DNA of 64,000 nucleotides, taken from Haematobia irritans. Taxonomy: Eukaryota > Arthropoda > Insecta > Diptera > Muscidae. Location: NCBI RefSeq assembly GCF_050003625.1, contig NC_134399.1:222574975-222638974 (forward strand). Direction: 5' to 3'. Each line of letters starts with the position of its first letter. Within the stretch, counting starts at the first letter, position 1. Below the pieces are notes generated by a model, which saw nothing but the letters and a program-made list of their open reading frames with translations, made no database searches and was not told where the DNA came from. A program made the position numbers and the translations under genes. Below, one piece after another: positions 1 to 10,773 of the stretch.

Positions 1-298
1 AAATATGCATATAGTACTTTTTCTCACCGATTACGTGACATCTTCACACTTTTGCCAATTTCACAAAACTGAAATCTCTGATCCAAAAAAATACACATAA
101 GCAGTTACCCTAGACAAAACTTATCAACGCATGGTTTGTTGACCGTTATATTCTGTAGCACACCAACAAGTAGATTAGAAAATGTAAAGCACTGTAAACG
201 CAGAAACCTGAACATAACAGGTGTACTACATGTAGTACGGTCGGCATATCTGGGTTAAAGTGCTTGACTAAAAGCTATCAAAGCAGCTAACAAATTAA
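1..298. other. AT-rich non-coding DNA, nothing recognised
   Basis: No open frame, repeat unit or RNA gene stands out. The stretch ends where a family A repeat begins. Confidence 0.6.
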
Positions 299-532
299 AA
301 CAAGTATATACGGCCGTAAGTTCGGCCACGCCGAAGCTTACGTACCCTCCACCATGGATTGCGTAGAAACTTCTACTGAAGACTGTCATCCACAATCGAA
401 TTACTTGGGTTGCGTTAACACTTGCCGATGGCAAGGTATCTTAAAACTTCCTAATACCGTAATATATACCACGTAGTCCATACGTGGTATATATTAAACT
501 TAAAAAGGCCGATTAAATACGTATATAATTAA

Positions 533-859
533 GTTTGATAAAATTTTCTATAGAAATAAAATTTTGACAAAAGTTTCTATAGAAATAAAACTTTGACAAC
601 ATTTTCTATAGAAGTAAAATTTGGACAAAATTTTCTATAGAAATACGATTTTTAACAAAATTTTCTATAGAAATAACACTTTGACAAAAATTTTCTATAG
701 AAATGAAATGTTGACAAAATTTTCAAAAGATTTAAAATTTTGACAATATTCTCTATAGAATTAAAATTTTAGAAATAAAATTTTGCCAAAATTTTCTATA
801 GAAATAAAATTTTCTATGGGAATAAAATTTTGACAAAATTTTCTATAGAAATAAAATTT
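533..859 (+). repeat. 29-bp tandem array inside A1
   Basis: About ten imperfect units built on TTTTCTATAGAAATAAAATT separated by GACAAAA. The array lies between AATTAAGTTTGA on the left and a foldback arm on the right. Confidence 0.9.
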
Positions 860-1042
860 TGTTGTTTTTTATTGCAGCTTAAAACCATACATTGACTAAA
901 CTACAAGTGTAGCTTAACCAACAGAGGAAAAGAATGTTTGTCAAATTTATTTGGGCAAAGCCCTATAGACTGTAAGATGGTTGGATGGACGCACGTTTCG
1001 GAATTACCACATTCCTCATCAGCATCCTCTACTTGCAGCAAT
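860..1042 (+). mobile_element. Foldback element, single left arm
   Basis: It starts GTTGTTTTTTATTGCAGCTT and runs through AACCATACATTGACTAAACT, ATTTGGGCAAAGCCCTATAG and GGATGGACGCACGTTTCGG to CCTCTACTTGCAGC. The same block occurs near 15658, 15966, 31831, 34048 and 53455, in both orientations. Here the opposite arm is missing and the 29-bp array resumes directly. Confidence 0.8.
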
Positions 1043-1648
1043 AAAATTTTGACAAAATTTTCTATAGAAATAAAATTTTGCTAGATTATTTTTGGCTCGA
1101 GTGGCAACGATTATTATGAACCGATATGGACCAATTTTTGTGTGATTGGGGATCGGCTATATATAACTATAGACCGATATGGACCAATTTTGGCATGGTT
1201 ATTAGCGGCCACCACGTTGCAAATTTCAACCGGATCAGATGAATTTTGCTCGTCCAAGAGGCTCCGGAGTTCAAATCTGGGGACCGGTTTATATGGGGGC
1301 TATATATAATTATGGACCGATATGGACCAATTTTTGCATGGTTGTTAGAGACCATATACTAATACCATGTACCAAATTTCAGCAGTATCGGATGAAATAT
1401 GCTTCTGTTAGAGGCTCCGCAAGCCAAATCTGATGGTCCGTTTATATGGGGGCTATACGTAAAAGTGGACCGATATGGCCCATTTGCAATACCATCCGAC
1501 CTACATTAATAACAACTACTTGTGCCAAGTTTTCAATCGATAGCTTGTTTCGTTCGGAAGTTGGCGTGATTTCAACAGACGGACGGACGGACTTGCTTAG
1601 ATCGACTCAGAATCTCACCACGACCCACAATATATATACTTTATGGGG

Positions 1649-1993
1649 GCCACCGTGGTGCAATGGTTAGCATGCCCGCCTTGCATACACAAGGTCGTGG
1701 GTTCGATTCCTGCTACGACCGAACACCAAAAAGTTTTTCAGCTGTGGATGATCCCACCTCAGTAATGCTGGTGACATTTCTGAGGGTTTCAAAGCTTCTC
1801 TAAGTGGTTTCACTGGAATGTGGACCGCCGTTCGGACTCGGCTATAAAAAGGAGGTCCCTTGTCATTGTGCTTAACATGGAATCGGGCAGCACTCAGTGA
1901 TAAGAGAGAAGTTCACCACTGTGATATCACAATGGACTGAATAGTCTAAGTGAGCCTGATACATCGGGCTGCCACCTAACTTAACTTAACCTT
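1649..1993 (+). mobile_element. tRNA-headed SINE, full-length copy
   Basis: The head has a pol III A-box-like TGGTGCAATGGTTAGC and a B-box-like GGGTTCGATTCC, with CTTGCAT in the anticodon-loop position (UGC, alanine-like). The acceptor stem does not close, so this is not a tRNA gene. The body runs through CACCTCAGTAATGCTGG and GGCTATAAAAAGGAGGTCCC to TCGGGCTGCCACC and ends in a TAACT/TAACC tail. It sits in the core of family A copy A1. The same unit recurs at 32061 and, inverted, at 54705. Confidence 0.8.
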
Positions 1994-2480
1994 CCCTTTC
2001 ATGGCGAAAATTTCAATTACATCTCTCACTCGAAACCAAACTATACCGAAAAAAAGTAAACTGTTGTATAGGAAAAATATACTAACTCGTTCGAAAATTG
2101 AACCAAATTGAGATTTCCCCAAAGCGTTGTTAAAACCAGGAAAATTTAATGCCCTGTTGTACTTTTTAACTACAGTTCACGAAATTACACCCCCTATTAT
2201 AAGAAAATATAAACTAAAAGTTAAGAAGAAAATCATTGGCGCCAAATCATGACCATTTTAAACATACAGTAGTTCATTCTTACTATTTTTGTGAATCGTA
2301 CGAAAATTTTCATTTGCTTTAGTTCATATTGAACTTACGTGTACGGCCATCGAACTGTATACTCACGTTTAGTTCATAAAATATTTGAGACATACTTAAA
2401 AAAACCAAAATTGCATTGGGCTGTGGAAAATTTCGCAAAAAGTAATAAAATTTAACTACTAACAAATAATTTTTTAACAA
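1994..2480. other. Non-coding DNA between repeats
   Basis: AT-rich stretch with no long frame and no match to the repeats defined here. I see nothing further in it. Confidence 0.55.
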
Positions 2481-2675
2481 TAACAAGTATATACGGCCAT
2501 AAGTTCGGCCAGGCCGAAGCTTATGTACCCTCCACCATGGATTGCGTAGAAACTTCTTCTAAACACTGCCATCCACAATCGAATTACTTGGGTTGCGGTA
2601 ACAGTTGCCGATGGCAAGGTATCTTAAAACTTCCTAACACCGTAATATAGTCCATACGTGGTATATATTAAACTA
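2481..2675 (+). mobile_element. Family A, isolated GC-hairpin end
   Basis: It begins AACAAGTATATACGGCCATA, has the hairpin and the ACCCTCCACCATGG stretch, and stops at GTATATATTAAACTA. A second, complete GC-hairpin end follows directly, giving two ends head to tail. Confidence 0.75.
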
Positions 2676-4572
2676 AACAAGTATATACGGCCGTAAGCTC
2701 GGCCAGGCCGAAGCTTATGTACCCTCCACCATGGATTGCGTAGAAACTTCTACTGAAGACTCTCATCCACAATCGAATTACTTGGGTTGCGGTAACTTTT
2801 GCCGATGACAAGGTATCTTAAAACTTCCTAATACCGTAATATATACCACGTAGTCCATACGTGGTATATATTAAACTTAAAATGGCCGATTTAATACGTA
2901 TATAATTAAGTTTGACAAAATTTTCTATAGAAATAAAATTTTGACATAATAAAATTTTTACAACTTTTTTTATAGAAGTTCAAAATTGGACAAAATTTTC
3001 TATAGAAATACGATTTTAACAAAATTTTTTATAGAAATAACATTTTGACAAAATTTTCTATAGAAATAAAATTTTTACAAAATTTTCTAAAGATTTAAAA
3101 TTTTGACAACATTTTCTACAGAAATAAAATTTTTCCAAAATTTTCTATAGAAATAACATTTTGACAAAATTTTCTATAGGAATAAAATTTCGACAAATTT
3201 TCTGTAGAAATAAAATTTTGCTAGATTATTTTTGCTCGAGTGGCAAGCATGATTATGAATCGATGTGGACCGATTTTTGTGTGATTTTGGCATGGTTATT
3301 AGCGGCCACATATTAACACCTCGTTGCAAATTTCAACCGGATCGGATGAATTTTGCTCGTCTAAGTGGCTCCGGAGTTCAAATCTGGGGATCGGTTTATA
3401 TAGGGGCTATATATAATTATGGACTGATATGGACCAATTTTTGAATGATTCTTAGAGACCATATACTAATATTACGTACCAAATTTCAGCCGTATCGGAT
3501 GAAATTATCTTCTCTTTGAGGCTCTGCAAGCCAAATCTGGGGACCAGTTTATATGGGAGCTATATATAATTATGGACTGATAGGAACCAATTCCTGCATG
3601 GTTGTTGGATACCATATACTATTATCACGTACCAAATTTAACCCGATTTGGAAGATTTCTGCTCTTCCAAGGTGCTCCGGAGGTCAAATCTGGTGATCCG
3701 TTTATATGGGGGCTATCTATAATTATGGACCGATATGGACCAATTTTTGAATGATTCTTAGAGACCATATACTAATACCATGTACCAAATTTCAGCAGTA
3801 TCGGATGAAATTTTCTTCTCTTTGAGGCTCCGCAAGCCAAATCTGGGGATCGGTTTATATGGGGGCTATATATAATTATGGACCGATGTGGACCAATTTT
3901 TGCAATGTTGTTAAGGACCATATGCCAACACCATGTGCCAAATTTCAGCAAGATCGGATTACATTTCCTGCTCTTTGAGGCTCCGCAAGCCAAATCTGGG
4001 GATCGGTTTTTTGGGGGCTATATAAAATTATGGACCGATGTGGACCAATTTTTGCATGGTATTTAGAGACCATATAACAACACCATGTGCCAAATTTCAG
4101 CCGGATCGGATGAAATTTGCTTCTCTTAGAGCAATCGCACGCCAAATTTGGGGGTCCGTTTATATGGGGGCTATACGTAAAAGTGGACGGATAGTTGTTA
4201 GAGACCATATACTAACCCCATATACCAAATTTCAGCCTGATCGGATGAAATTTGTTTCTTTTAGAGCAATCGCAAGCCAAATTTGGGGGTCCGTTTATAT
4301 GGGGGCTATACGTAAAAGTGGACCGATATGGCCCATATGCAATACCATCCGACCTACATCAATAACAACTACTTGTGCCAAGTTTCAAGTCGATAGCTTG
4401 TTTCGTTCGGAAGTTAGCGTGATTTCATCAGACGGACGGACGGACATGCTCAGATCGACTCAGAATTTCACCACGACCCAGAATATATATACTTTATGGG
4501 GAAATATTTCGATGTGTTACAAATGGAATGACAAAGTTAATATACCCCCATCCTATGGTGGAGGGTATAAAA
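2676..4572 (+). mobile_element. Family A copy A2, both ends present
   Basis: It runs from ACAAGTATATACGGCCGTAA through the hairpin, a 29-bp array (2907-3222), CTAGATTATTTTTGCTCGAG, about seven tandem units with TATATGGGGGCTATA, the GACGGACGGACATG core, and the terminal hairpin CCCCATCCTATGGTGGAGGG. This is the most complete family A copy and shows the order of modules. A 181-codon open frame at 4038-4583 exists only because the units are stop-free in that frame. Confidence 0.8.
2907..3222 (+). repeat. 29-bp tandem array inside A2
   Basis: Imperfect units of the CTATAGAAATAAAATTTTGA type. The flanks are the same as in A1: AATTAAGTTTGACA on the left and TTTGCTAGATTATTTTTG on the right. Confidence 0.9.
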
Positions 4573-5704
4573 AGGCCGATTAAATACGTATATAATTAAG
4601 TTTAAAGTTTCTATAGAAATAAAATTTTGACAAAATAAAATTTGACAACATTCTCTATAGAAGTAAAATTTGGAGAAAAAAATTCTATAGAAATAAAATT
4701 TGGATAACATTTTCTATAGAAATAAAATTCGGACAAAATTTTCTATAGAAATAAAATTTTGACAAAATTTAAGAGGCTCCGGAGATCAAATCTGGGGAAC
4801 GGTTTATATGGGGGCTATATATAATTATGGACCGATATGAACCAATTCTTGCGAGTTTGTTGGAGACCACATTCTAACACCACGTTCCAAATTTCAACCA
4901 GATCGGATGAATTTTGCTCCTCCAAGAGGCTCAGGAGGACAAATCTGGGGATCGATTTATATGGGGGCTATATATAATTATGGACCGATATGGACCAATT
5001 CTTGCATGGTTGTTAGAGACCATATACTAACACCACGTACCTCATTTCAACCGGATCGGATAAATTTTGCTCCTCTAAGAGGCTCCGGAGGTCAAATCTG
5101 GAGATCGGCTTATATGGGGGCTATATATAATTATGGACCAATTTTGACATGGTTGTTGGAAACAATATACTAACACCACGGACCAAATTTTAATCGGATC
5201 GGATGACTTTTGCTCCTCTAAGAGGCTACGGAGGTCAAATCTGGGGATCGGTTTATATGGGGGCTATATATAATTACGGGCCAATGAGGACCAATTTTTG
5301 CATGGTCATTAGAGACCATATACTAACACCATGGAGCCTCTAAGAGAATCAAATTTCAGCCGGATCGGATGAAATTTGCTTCTCTTAAAGCAATCGCAAG
5401 CCAAATTTGGGGGTCCGTTTATATGGGGGCTATACGTAAAAGTGGACCGATATGGCCCATTTTCAATACCATCCGACCTACATCAATAACAATTACTTTT
5501 GCCAAGTTTCAAGTCGATAGCTTATTGCGTTCGGAAGTTAGCGTGATTTAAACAGACGGACGGACGGACATGCTCAGATCGACTCAGAATTTCACCACGA
5601 CTCAGAATATATATATCTTATGGGGTCTTAGAGCAATATTTCGATGTATTACAAACGGAATGACAAAGTTAATATACCCCCATCCTATGGTGGAGGGTAT
5701 AAAA
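4573..5704 (+). mobile_element. Family A copy A3, joined head-to-tail to A2, GC-hairpin end missing
   Basis: Directly after the end of A2, the sequence re-enters family A at AGGCCGATTAAATACGTATA, downstream of the GC hairpin. A short 29-bp array (4597-4771) and tandem units follow; the ATG of TATATGGGGGCT lies at 4808, 4961 and 5114, so the period is 153 bp. The core follows and then the hairpin CCCATCCTATGGTGGAGGGT. The layout looks like a partial tandem dimer. Confidence 0.75.
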
Positions 5705-7185
5705 ATAAGTTAAATTTAGAGTTAGTTTAACTACGGAAATTTTTTTCTGTGTATTAAAGATTATATTATAGTCTTTGTTTGAGTCAATCAATACTACCAG
5801 TATCATTATAACGAATTATGGTGTGATATAGAATCATTTTTCTTCTTTCTTCTTTGAGGGTTTTGAGCGAACCGGTTTCGATTTTCCGGTCAAATATAAA
5901 GGAAATACATTATTGCGCTTGAAGTTCATCACAAACAAATTTCGTTTTAAATAAACTCAGACGCAAATGTCCCTTATGGCATGAAGGTAAAATAATGAGC
6001 ATTCAATGATGATAGTCATTTAATTGAATGCTTTCATTTCTAATTTGACATATATTGTAATATTTTATATAAATTAAGAAAATGGTAGAATTCAAAGGCC
6101 ACATTGTGGCACGCTGAACATTCCTGGTCTTCTACAGTTTGGCATTCTGAAATGTTTTTTTATTGGGATATTTAATGCATTGTCATTACATATTTCCTTC
6201 AATTCTCAGATGTTTGAGTATAGTCCATCATGGTACCTTCCATTAATTCGAATATAATATTTTTCTTTTCATTGTCATCATTGCCCATTTATTATTGTGA
6301 AAATTATTCCATTGTTAAAAATAAATATTATTGCTTGGAATAAATTTCCACTACATTCGAAGTTTCCATTTGGTTATCATTGTTACACTTAAATAAATCT
6401 CAACTTTGTACAATACAAGAAATATGTAAATCTCAACTAGGAAAAGGGTTGAAAGTATTATGTGACATTTATGTGCATAAATTTCACTATACAAACACGC
6501 GATTATTTTGAATTATTACCGCAATAAAATATTGGACATCTTTCGTGGTGCTTTTAGCCTTAGAAGGTATACAGGAGGACACCAATTTCAAGGAGGGTTG
6601 AGATGCTTAAACATCAGGTGTGTTTAATTACGCGGATTTTCAAATGGCATGCCAAACTAATTGGCATTAACTACACACGCATATGTAAATACCCCTCTCG
6701 CTCTTTCGCCTTTGTTGCTGAGTACAAGCATTGGCGGTAATTTTGCGGCGCAATTTCCAGCGAAGGTCATAAATTAATATTTCACCTTTTAATTGTCTTA
6801 CAAATACAAACAAAAGAGGATACATGAAGGTAAGCATACATTACGAATACAGTAAAGAGCAAAAATATTCGCTGTTTAATTAAAATGACGAGAAAAATTA
6901 AGAAAAACTAAAATTATAAAAAATATTTATTAAAAAAAAATTCAGGTTGAAGCATTTAGAGCATTCAAAGCAGAGAGAAAATCTTGTTGCATAATTAATA
7001 ATAGCACACTTGTTTAATGTAATACTGTTTTTATTTACATTTTTCCTGTAAACATATAGTATATTTGGATTTATTAATAGAGATCATAAATTGGGAAAAC
7101 CTTCCACCATGAATGTTATTTGTATGTTTCCGTGTAAATGTAAACAACATTTTGGCTTCAATCACAAAATTCGCAGATTATAAAT
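5705..7185. other. Non-repetitive AT-rich DNA
   Basis: About 1.5 kb without a convincing frame, RNA gene or repeat defined here. It may be old intergenic or intronic host DNA. Confidence 0.55.
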
Positions 7186-8138
7186 TTTTATACCCTCCAC
7201 CATAGTATGGGGGTATATTAACTTTGTCATTCCGTTTGTAACACATCGAAATATTGCTGTTAGACCCCATAAAGTATATATATTCTGGGTCGTGTTGAAA
7301 TGAGGTACGTGGTGTTAGCACATGGTCTCTAACAACCATGCAAAAATTGATCCATATCGGTCTATTGATATTTGACCTCTGGAGTCTCTTGGAGGAGCAA
7401 AATCCATCCCTTCTGGTTGAAATTTGGTACGTGGTGTTACTACATACTAGAGGTGTGCACGTGAGTAATATTTTACTCACGCTCACGCACACTCACGCAC
7501 GATATTGTTTTGTAGGACTCACGCACACTCACGAAAAGAAAATTTGTACTCACGCACGAAAATGTCGTGACTCACGAAAAATACCGTGACTCACGAAAAA
7601 TATCGTGACTCACGAACAATTTTTTGAGTAATTTACCTTAGCGAGGCGTCTGAAAACATGAGCATTATTAAAATCGAGAGCGTTATTACACCCTTAACAT
7701 CCCAGGTGTCACTAAAATTGTAAATGAATTTAACTCTTAAGCGTTTTATGTTGGTGAGCAGGATTATTTTCGTGAGCGTACATCTTTACTCACGCACACT
7801 CACGAAGATAATATTTTCGTGACTCACGCTCACGCACGACATTTTGGTTTGTTAATCACGCTCACGCACACTCACGCCGTTGCCATGAGCGTGACTCACG
7901 ACTCACGCGTGAGTCACGAGAATTTTCGTGAGTCACGACATTTTCGTGTCACGTGCACACCTCTACTACATACCAAATTTTTAACAACTGTGCGAAAATG
8001 TATCCATATCGGTTCATAATTATATATAGCCCCCATATAAACCGATCCCCAGATTTGACCTCCGGAGCCTCTTGAAGGAGCAAAATTCATGCGATGTGGT
8101 TGAAATTTGGTACGTCGTGTTGGAATATGGCCTCTAAC
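7186..8138 (-). mobile_element. Family A copy A4, inverted, split by a hAT-like insert
   Basis: It begins with the terminal hairpin (TATACCCTCCACCATAGTAT), the core (AAAGTATATATATTCTGGGT) and tandem units, all reading on the minus strand. A 518-bp hAT-like element interrupts it at 7448. The copy resumes at CAAATTTTTAACAACTGTGC and is cut at about 8138 by a mariner fragment. Confidence 0.75.
7448..7965. mobile_element. hAT-like non-autonomous element with TCACG-rich ends
   Basis: The 17-bp terminal inverted repeats TAGAGGTGTGCACGTGA and TCACGTGCACACCTCTA match exactly. They are flanked by a perfect 8-bp duplication, CTACATAC, at 7440-7447 and 7966-7973. An 8-bp duplication and a TAGAGGTGTGC-type end are hallmarks of the hAT superfamily. 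No transposase is encoded. The subterminal zones are packed with ACTCACG and GTGAGTCACG words, while the middle (about 7620-7770) is ordinary AT-rich DNA. The host site is a family A unit. Confidence 0.88.
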
Positions 8139-8842
8139 GACGGTTCACCGGTCGCTGTCCACTCAGCCGACTGTCGATTGGACTCAGGAGTGTAGGGATG
8201 AAGCCATGTTTCATCCATTGTCACATATCGACGGACAATGCAAACACCGCTCAGAATTATCAACACGTTGTTGTTTTTGGTCAAATGTGAGCTCGAGCGG
8301 CACCCATTTTGCACAGAGCTTCCGCATATCCAAATATTGATGAATGATATGACCAACACGTTCCTTTGATATCTTTAAGGCCTCTGCTATCTCGATCAAC
8401 TTCATTTTACGGTCATTCAAAATCATTTTGTGGATTTTTTAGATATTTTCGTCGGTAACCACCTCTTTCGGGCGTCCACTGCGTTCAGCGTCCTCCGTGC
8501 TCATTTCATCACGCTTGATTTATTTTGCATACCAATCAATTATTGTTTATTTCCCTGGGGCAGAGTCCGGAAACTCATTATCAAGCCAAGTTTTTGCTTC
8601 CACCGTATTTTTTCCCTTCAGAAAACAGTATTTTATCAAAACACGAAATTCCTTTTTTTCCATTTTTTTCACAATAATAAAAAATGCTTCACAAAAGACG
8701 GTCTATCTCACAAACGAATTGACTTACAGACGTCAAATTTTGACACGAATCATTTGAAGGTTGGTACTTTATAAAAATAATATGCATTTAATACTAGCGA
8801 CGCCATCTATGTGTCAGACCGGGGACTTATCAGCCAACCTGT
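8137..8842 (-). pseudogene. Himar1-like mariner, fragment with transposase N-terminal half
   Basis: The right end is the mariner terminal repeat (rc ACAGGTTGGCTGATAAGTCC) followed by TA at 8843. Reading leftwards on the minus strand come the non-coding leader and then transposase remnants: LNDRKMKLIEIAEALKISKE, VGHIIHQYLDMRKLCAKW and the first catalytic Asp motif TMDETW, ending at ATGEPS. The catalytic core beyond that and the other terminal repeat are gone. Frames shift between these pieces and a stretch near 8230 is deleted. The usual element is about 1.3 kb with a transposase of about 350 residues. Dead copy; the family assignment is firm. Confidence 0.9.
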
Positions 8843-9079
8843 TAAGTTACTCAAAAAATTGTTCGTGAGTCACGATATTCTTTGTGAGTCACGATATTTT
8901 TTGTGAGTCACCGTAATTTTTGTGAGTCACGACATTTTCATGCGTGAGTACAAATTTTCTTTTCGTGAGTGTGCGTGAGTCCTACTAAACAATATCGTGG
9001 GTGAGTGTGCATGAGTAAGATTTTTCCGTCGTGAGTGTGCGTGAGCGTGAGTAAAATATTATTCACGTGCATACCTCTA
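8843..9079. mobile_element. Second hAT-like element, one half only, split by mariner
   Basis: From TAAGTTACTCAAAAAATTG onward the sequence is the reverse complement of the left part of the 7448 element. It is dense in GTGAGTCACG words and ends in TTCACGTGCATACCTCTA, with one mismatch in the terminal repeat. The mariner entered at the TA that corresponds to GGTAAATTACTC in the other copy. The other half is missing. Confidence 0.82.
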
Positions 9080-9141
9080 ATTTGTATACTTCCCTATATA
9101 TACCGGTCAAGAACTGAATTATATACGTATGTAATTTGCTT
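9080..9141. other. Short spacer
   Basis: AT-rich, with a family A-like snippet GAATTATATACGTATGTAAT. Nothing else is seen. Confidence 0.4.
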
Positions 9142-10586
9142 TTTATACCCTCCACCATAGGATGGTGGGATATTAACTTTGTCATTCCGTTTGTAACACA
9201 TCGAAATATTGCTCTAAGACCCCATAAAGTATATATATATTCTGGGTCGTGCTGAAATTCTGAGTCGATGTGAGCATGTCCGTCCGTCCGTCCGTCTGTT
9301 GAAATCACGCTAACTTCCGAACGAAACAAGCTATCGACCTGAAACTTGGCACAAGTAGTTTTTATTGATGTAGTTCGGATGGTATTGCAAATCGGTCCAC
9401 TTTTACGTATAGCTCCCATATAAACGGACCCCCAAATTTGGCTAGCGAGGCCTCTAAGAGAAGCAAATTTCATCCGATCCGGCTGAAATTTGGTACAAGG
9501 TGTTAGCATATGGTCTCTAACAACCATGCAAAAATTGGTCCACATCGGTCCATAATTATATATAGCCCCCATATAAACCGATCCCCCGATTTGGCTTGCG
9601 AGGCCTCTAAGAGAAGCAAATTTCATCCGATCCGGCTGAAATTTGGTACATGGTGTAAGTATATGGTCTCTAACAACCATGCAAAAATTGGTCCACATCG
9701 ATCCATAATTATATATAGCCCCCATATAAACCGATCACCAGATTTGACCTCCGGAAAAATTGGTCGAAATCGGTCCATAATTATATATAGGCCCAGTATA
9801 AACCGATCCCCAGATTTGACCTCCAGAGCCTCTTGGAAGAGCAAAATACTTCCCATTCGGTTGAAATTTGGTACGTGATGTTAGTATATGGTATCCAACA
9901 ACCATGCAGGAATTGATTCATATCAGTCCATATTTATATATAGCTCCATATAAACCCGTCCCGAGATTTGGCTTTGGACTCTCTTGGAGAAGCAAAATTC
10001 ATCCGATCTGATTGAAATTTGGTACGTGGTGTTAGTATATGATTTTAACAACCATGCCAAAAGTGGTCCATATCAGTCCATAATCATATATAGCCCCATA
10101 TAAACCGATCCCAAGATTTGGTGTTGGAGCCTCTTGGAGGAGCAAATTTCATCCGAGTGAGTTGAAATTTGGTACATTGTGCTAGTATGTGGTCGTTAAC
10201 AACCATGCCTAACTAGGTCCATATCGGTCTATAGTTATATATATCCCTCAGATAAATCGATTTCCAATCACACAAAAATTGGTCCATATCAAGTTCATAA
10301 TTGTATATAGCCCCCATATTTCAATTCTGGCTCTCTACGTCCCGTGCAAAAAGTCCATATCGATTAGTAATTATTTGTAGACTTAACTATACATAACTTT
10401 TTTGTCTAATATATACAACTTATGGACTAACTCACAATTTAGAAAACGATGTTAAGAAGTATTAAGATACCACAACCCAAGTATTTCGATTGTGGATGAC
10501 AGTCTTTCTTAGAAGTTTCTACGCAATCCATGGTGGAGGGTACATAAGATTCGGCCTGGCCGAACTTACGGCCGTATATACTTGTT
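9142..10586 (-). mobile_element. Family A copy A5, inverted, both ends present, no 29-bp array
   Basis: It starts with the hairpin TATACCCTCCACCATAGGAT and the core with GTCCGTCCGTCCGTCTGTTG. Tandem units then read on the minus strand, and it ends at the GC hairpin (TCGGCCTGGCCGAACTTACG) and TATATACTTGTT. A 220-codon minus-strand frame (9063-9725) is a by-product of the 51-codon unit. The 29-bp array seen in A1-A3 is absent, so the array is optional. Confidence 0.78.
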
Positions 10587-10773
10587 TTTATGTAATATAT
10601 ACCACGTATGGACTAACTCACAATTTAGAAGACGAAGAAGTTTTCAGATACCTTGCCATCGGTAAATATTACCATAACCCAAGTAATTCGATTGTGGATG
10701 GCAGTCTTTAGTAGAAGTTTCTACGCAATCCATGGTGGAGGACCTGGCCGAACTTACGGCCGTATATACTTGT
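10587..10773 (-). mobile_element. Family A, extra GC-hairpin end in tandem
   Basis: A second copy of only the GC-hairpin end follows A5, running from ATATATACCACGTATGGACT to CGTATATACTTGTT. It mirrors the arrangement at 2481-2675. Confidence 0.75.

Larger units (their letters stand above)
299..1648 (+). mobile_element. Family A Helitron-like (mini-me/HINE type) repeat, copy A1, end lost to a SINE
   Basis: The copy starts at ACAAGTATATACGG and carries a GC hairpin (CGTAAGTTCGGCC paired with the GCCGAAGCTTACG arm, 315-342), then ACCCTCCACCATGG. A 29-bp array follows (533-859), then a foldback arm (860-1042) and a short array. Tandem units of the 153-bp type begin near 1085 at CTAGATTATTTTTGGCTCGA. 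The last part holds the GACGGACGGAC and AATATATATACTTTATGGGG core, where a SINE at 1649 cuts off the terminal hairpin. No protein is encoded. The class is assigned from architecture that I recall for dipteran mini-me/DINE elements; the boundaries are read by eye against other copies here. Confidence 0.75.

Noticed and set aside
1649..1725. Functional tRNA-Ala gene
   Set aside because: Same head occurs in all SINE copies and lacks a paired acceptor stem.
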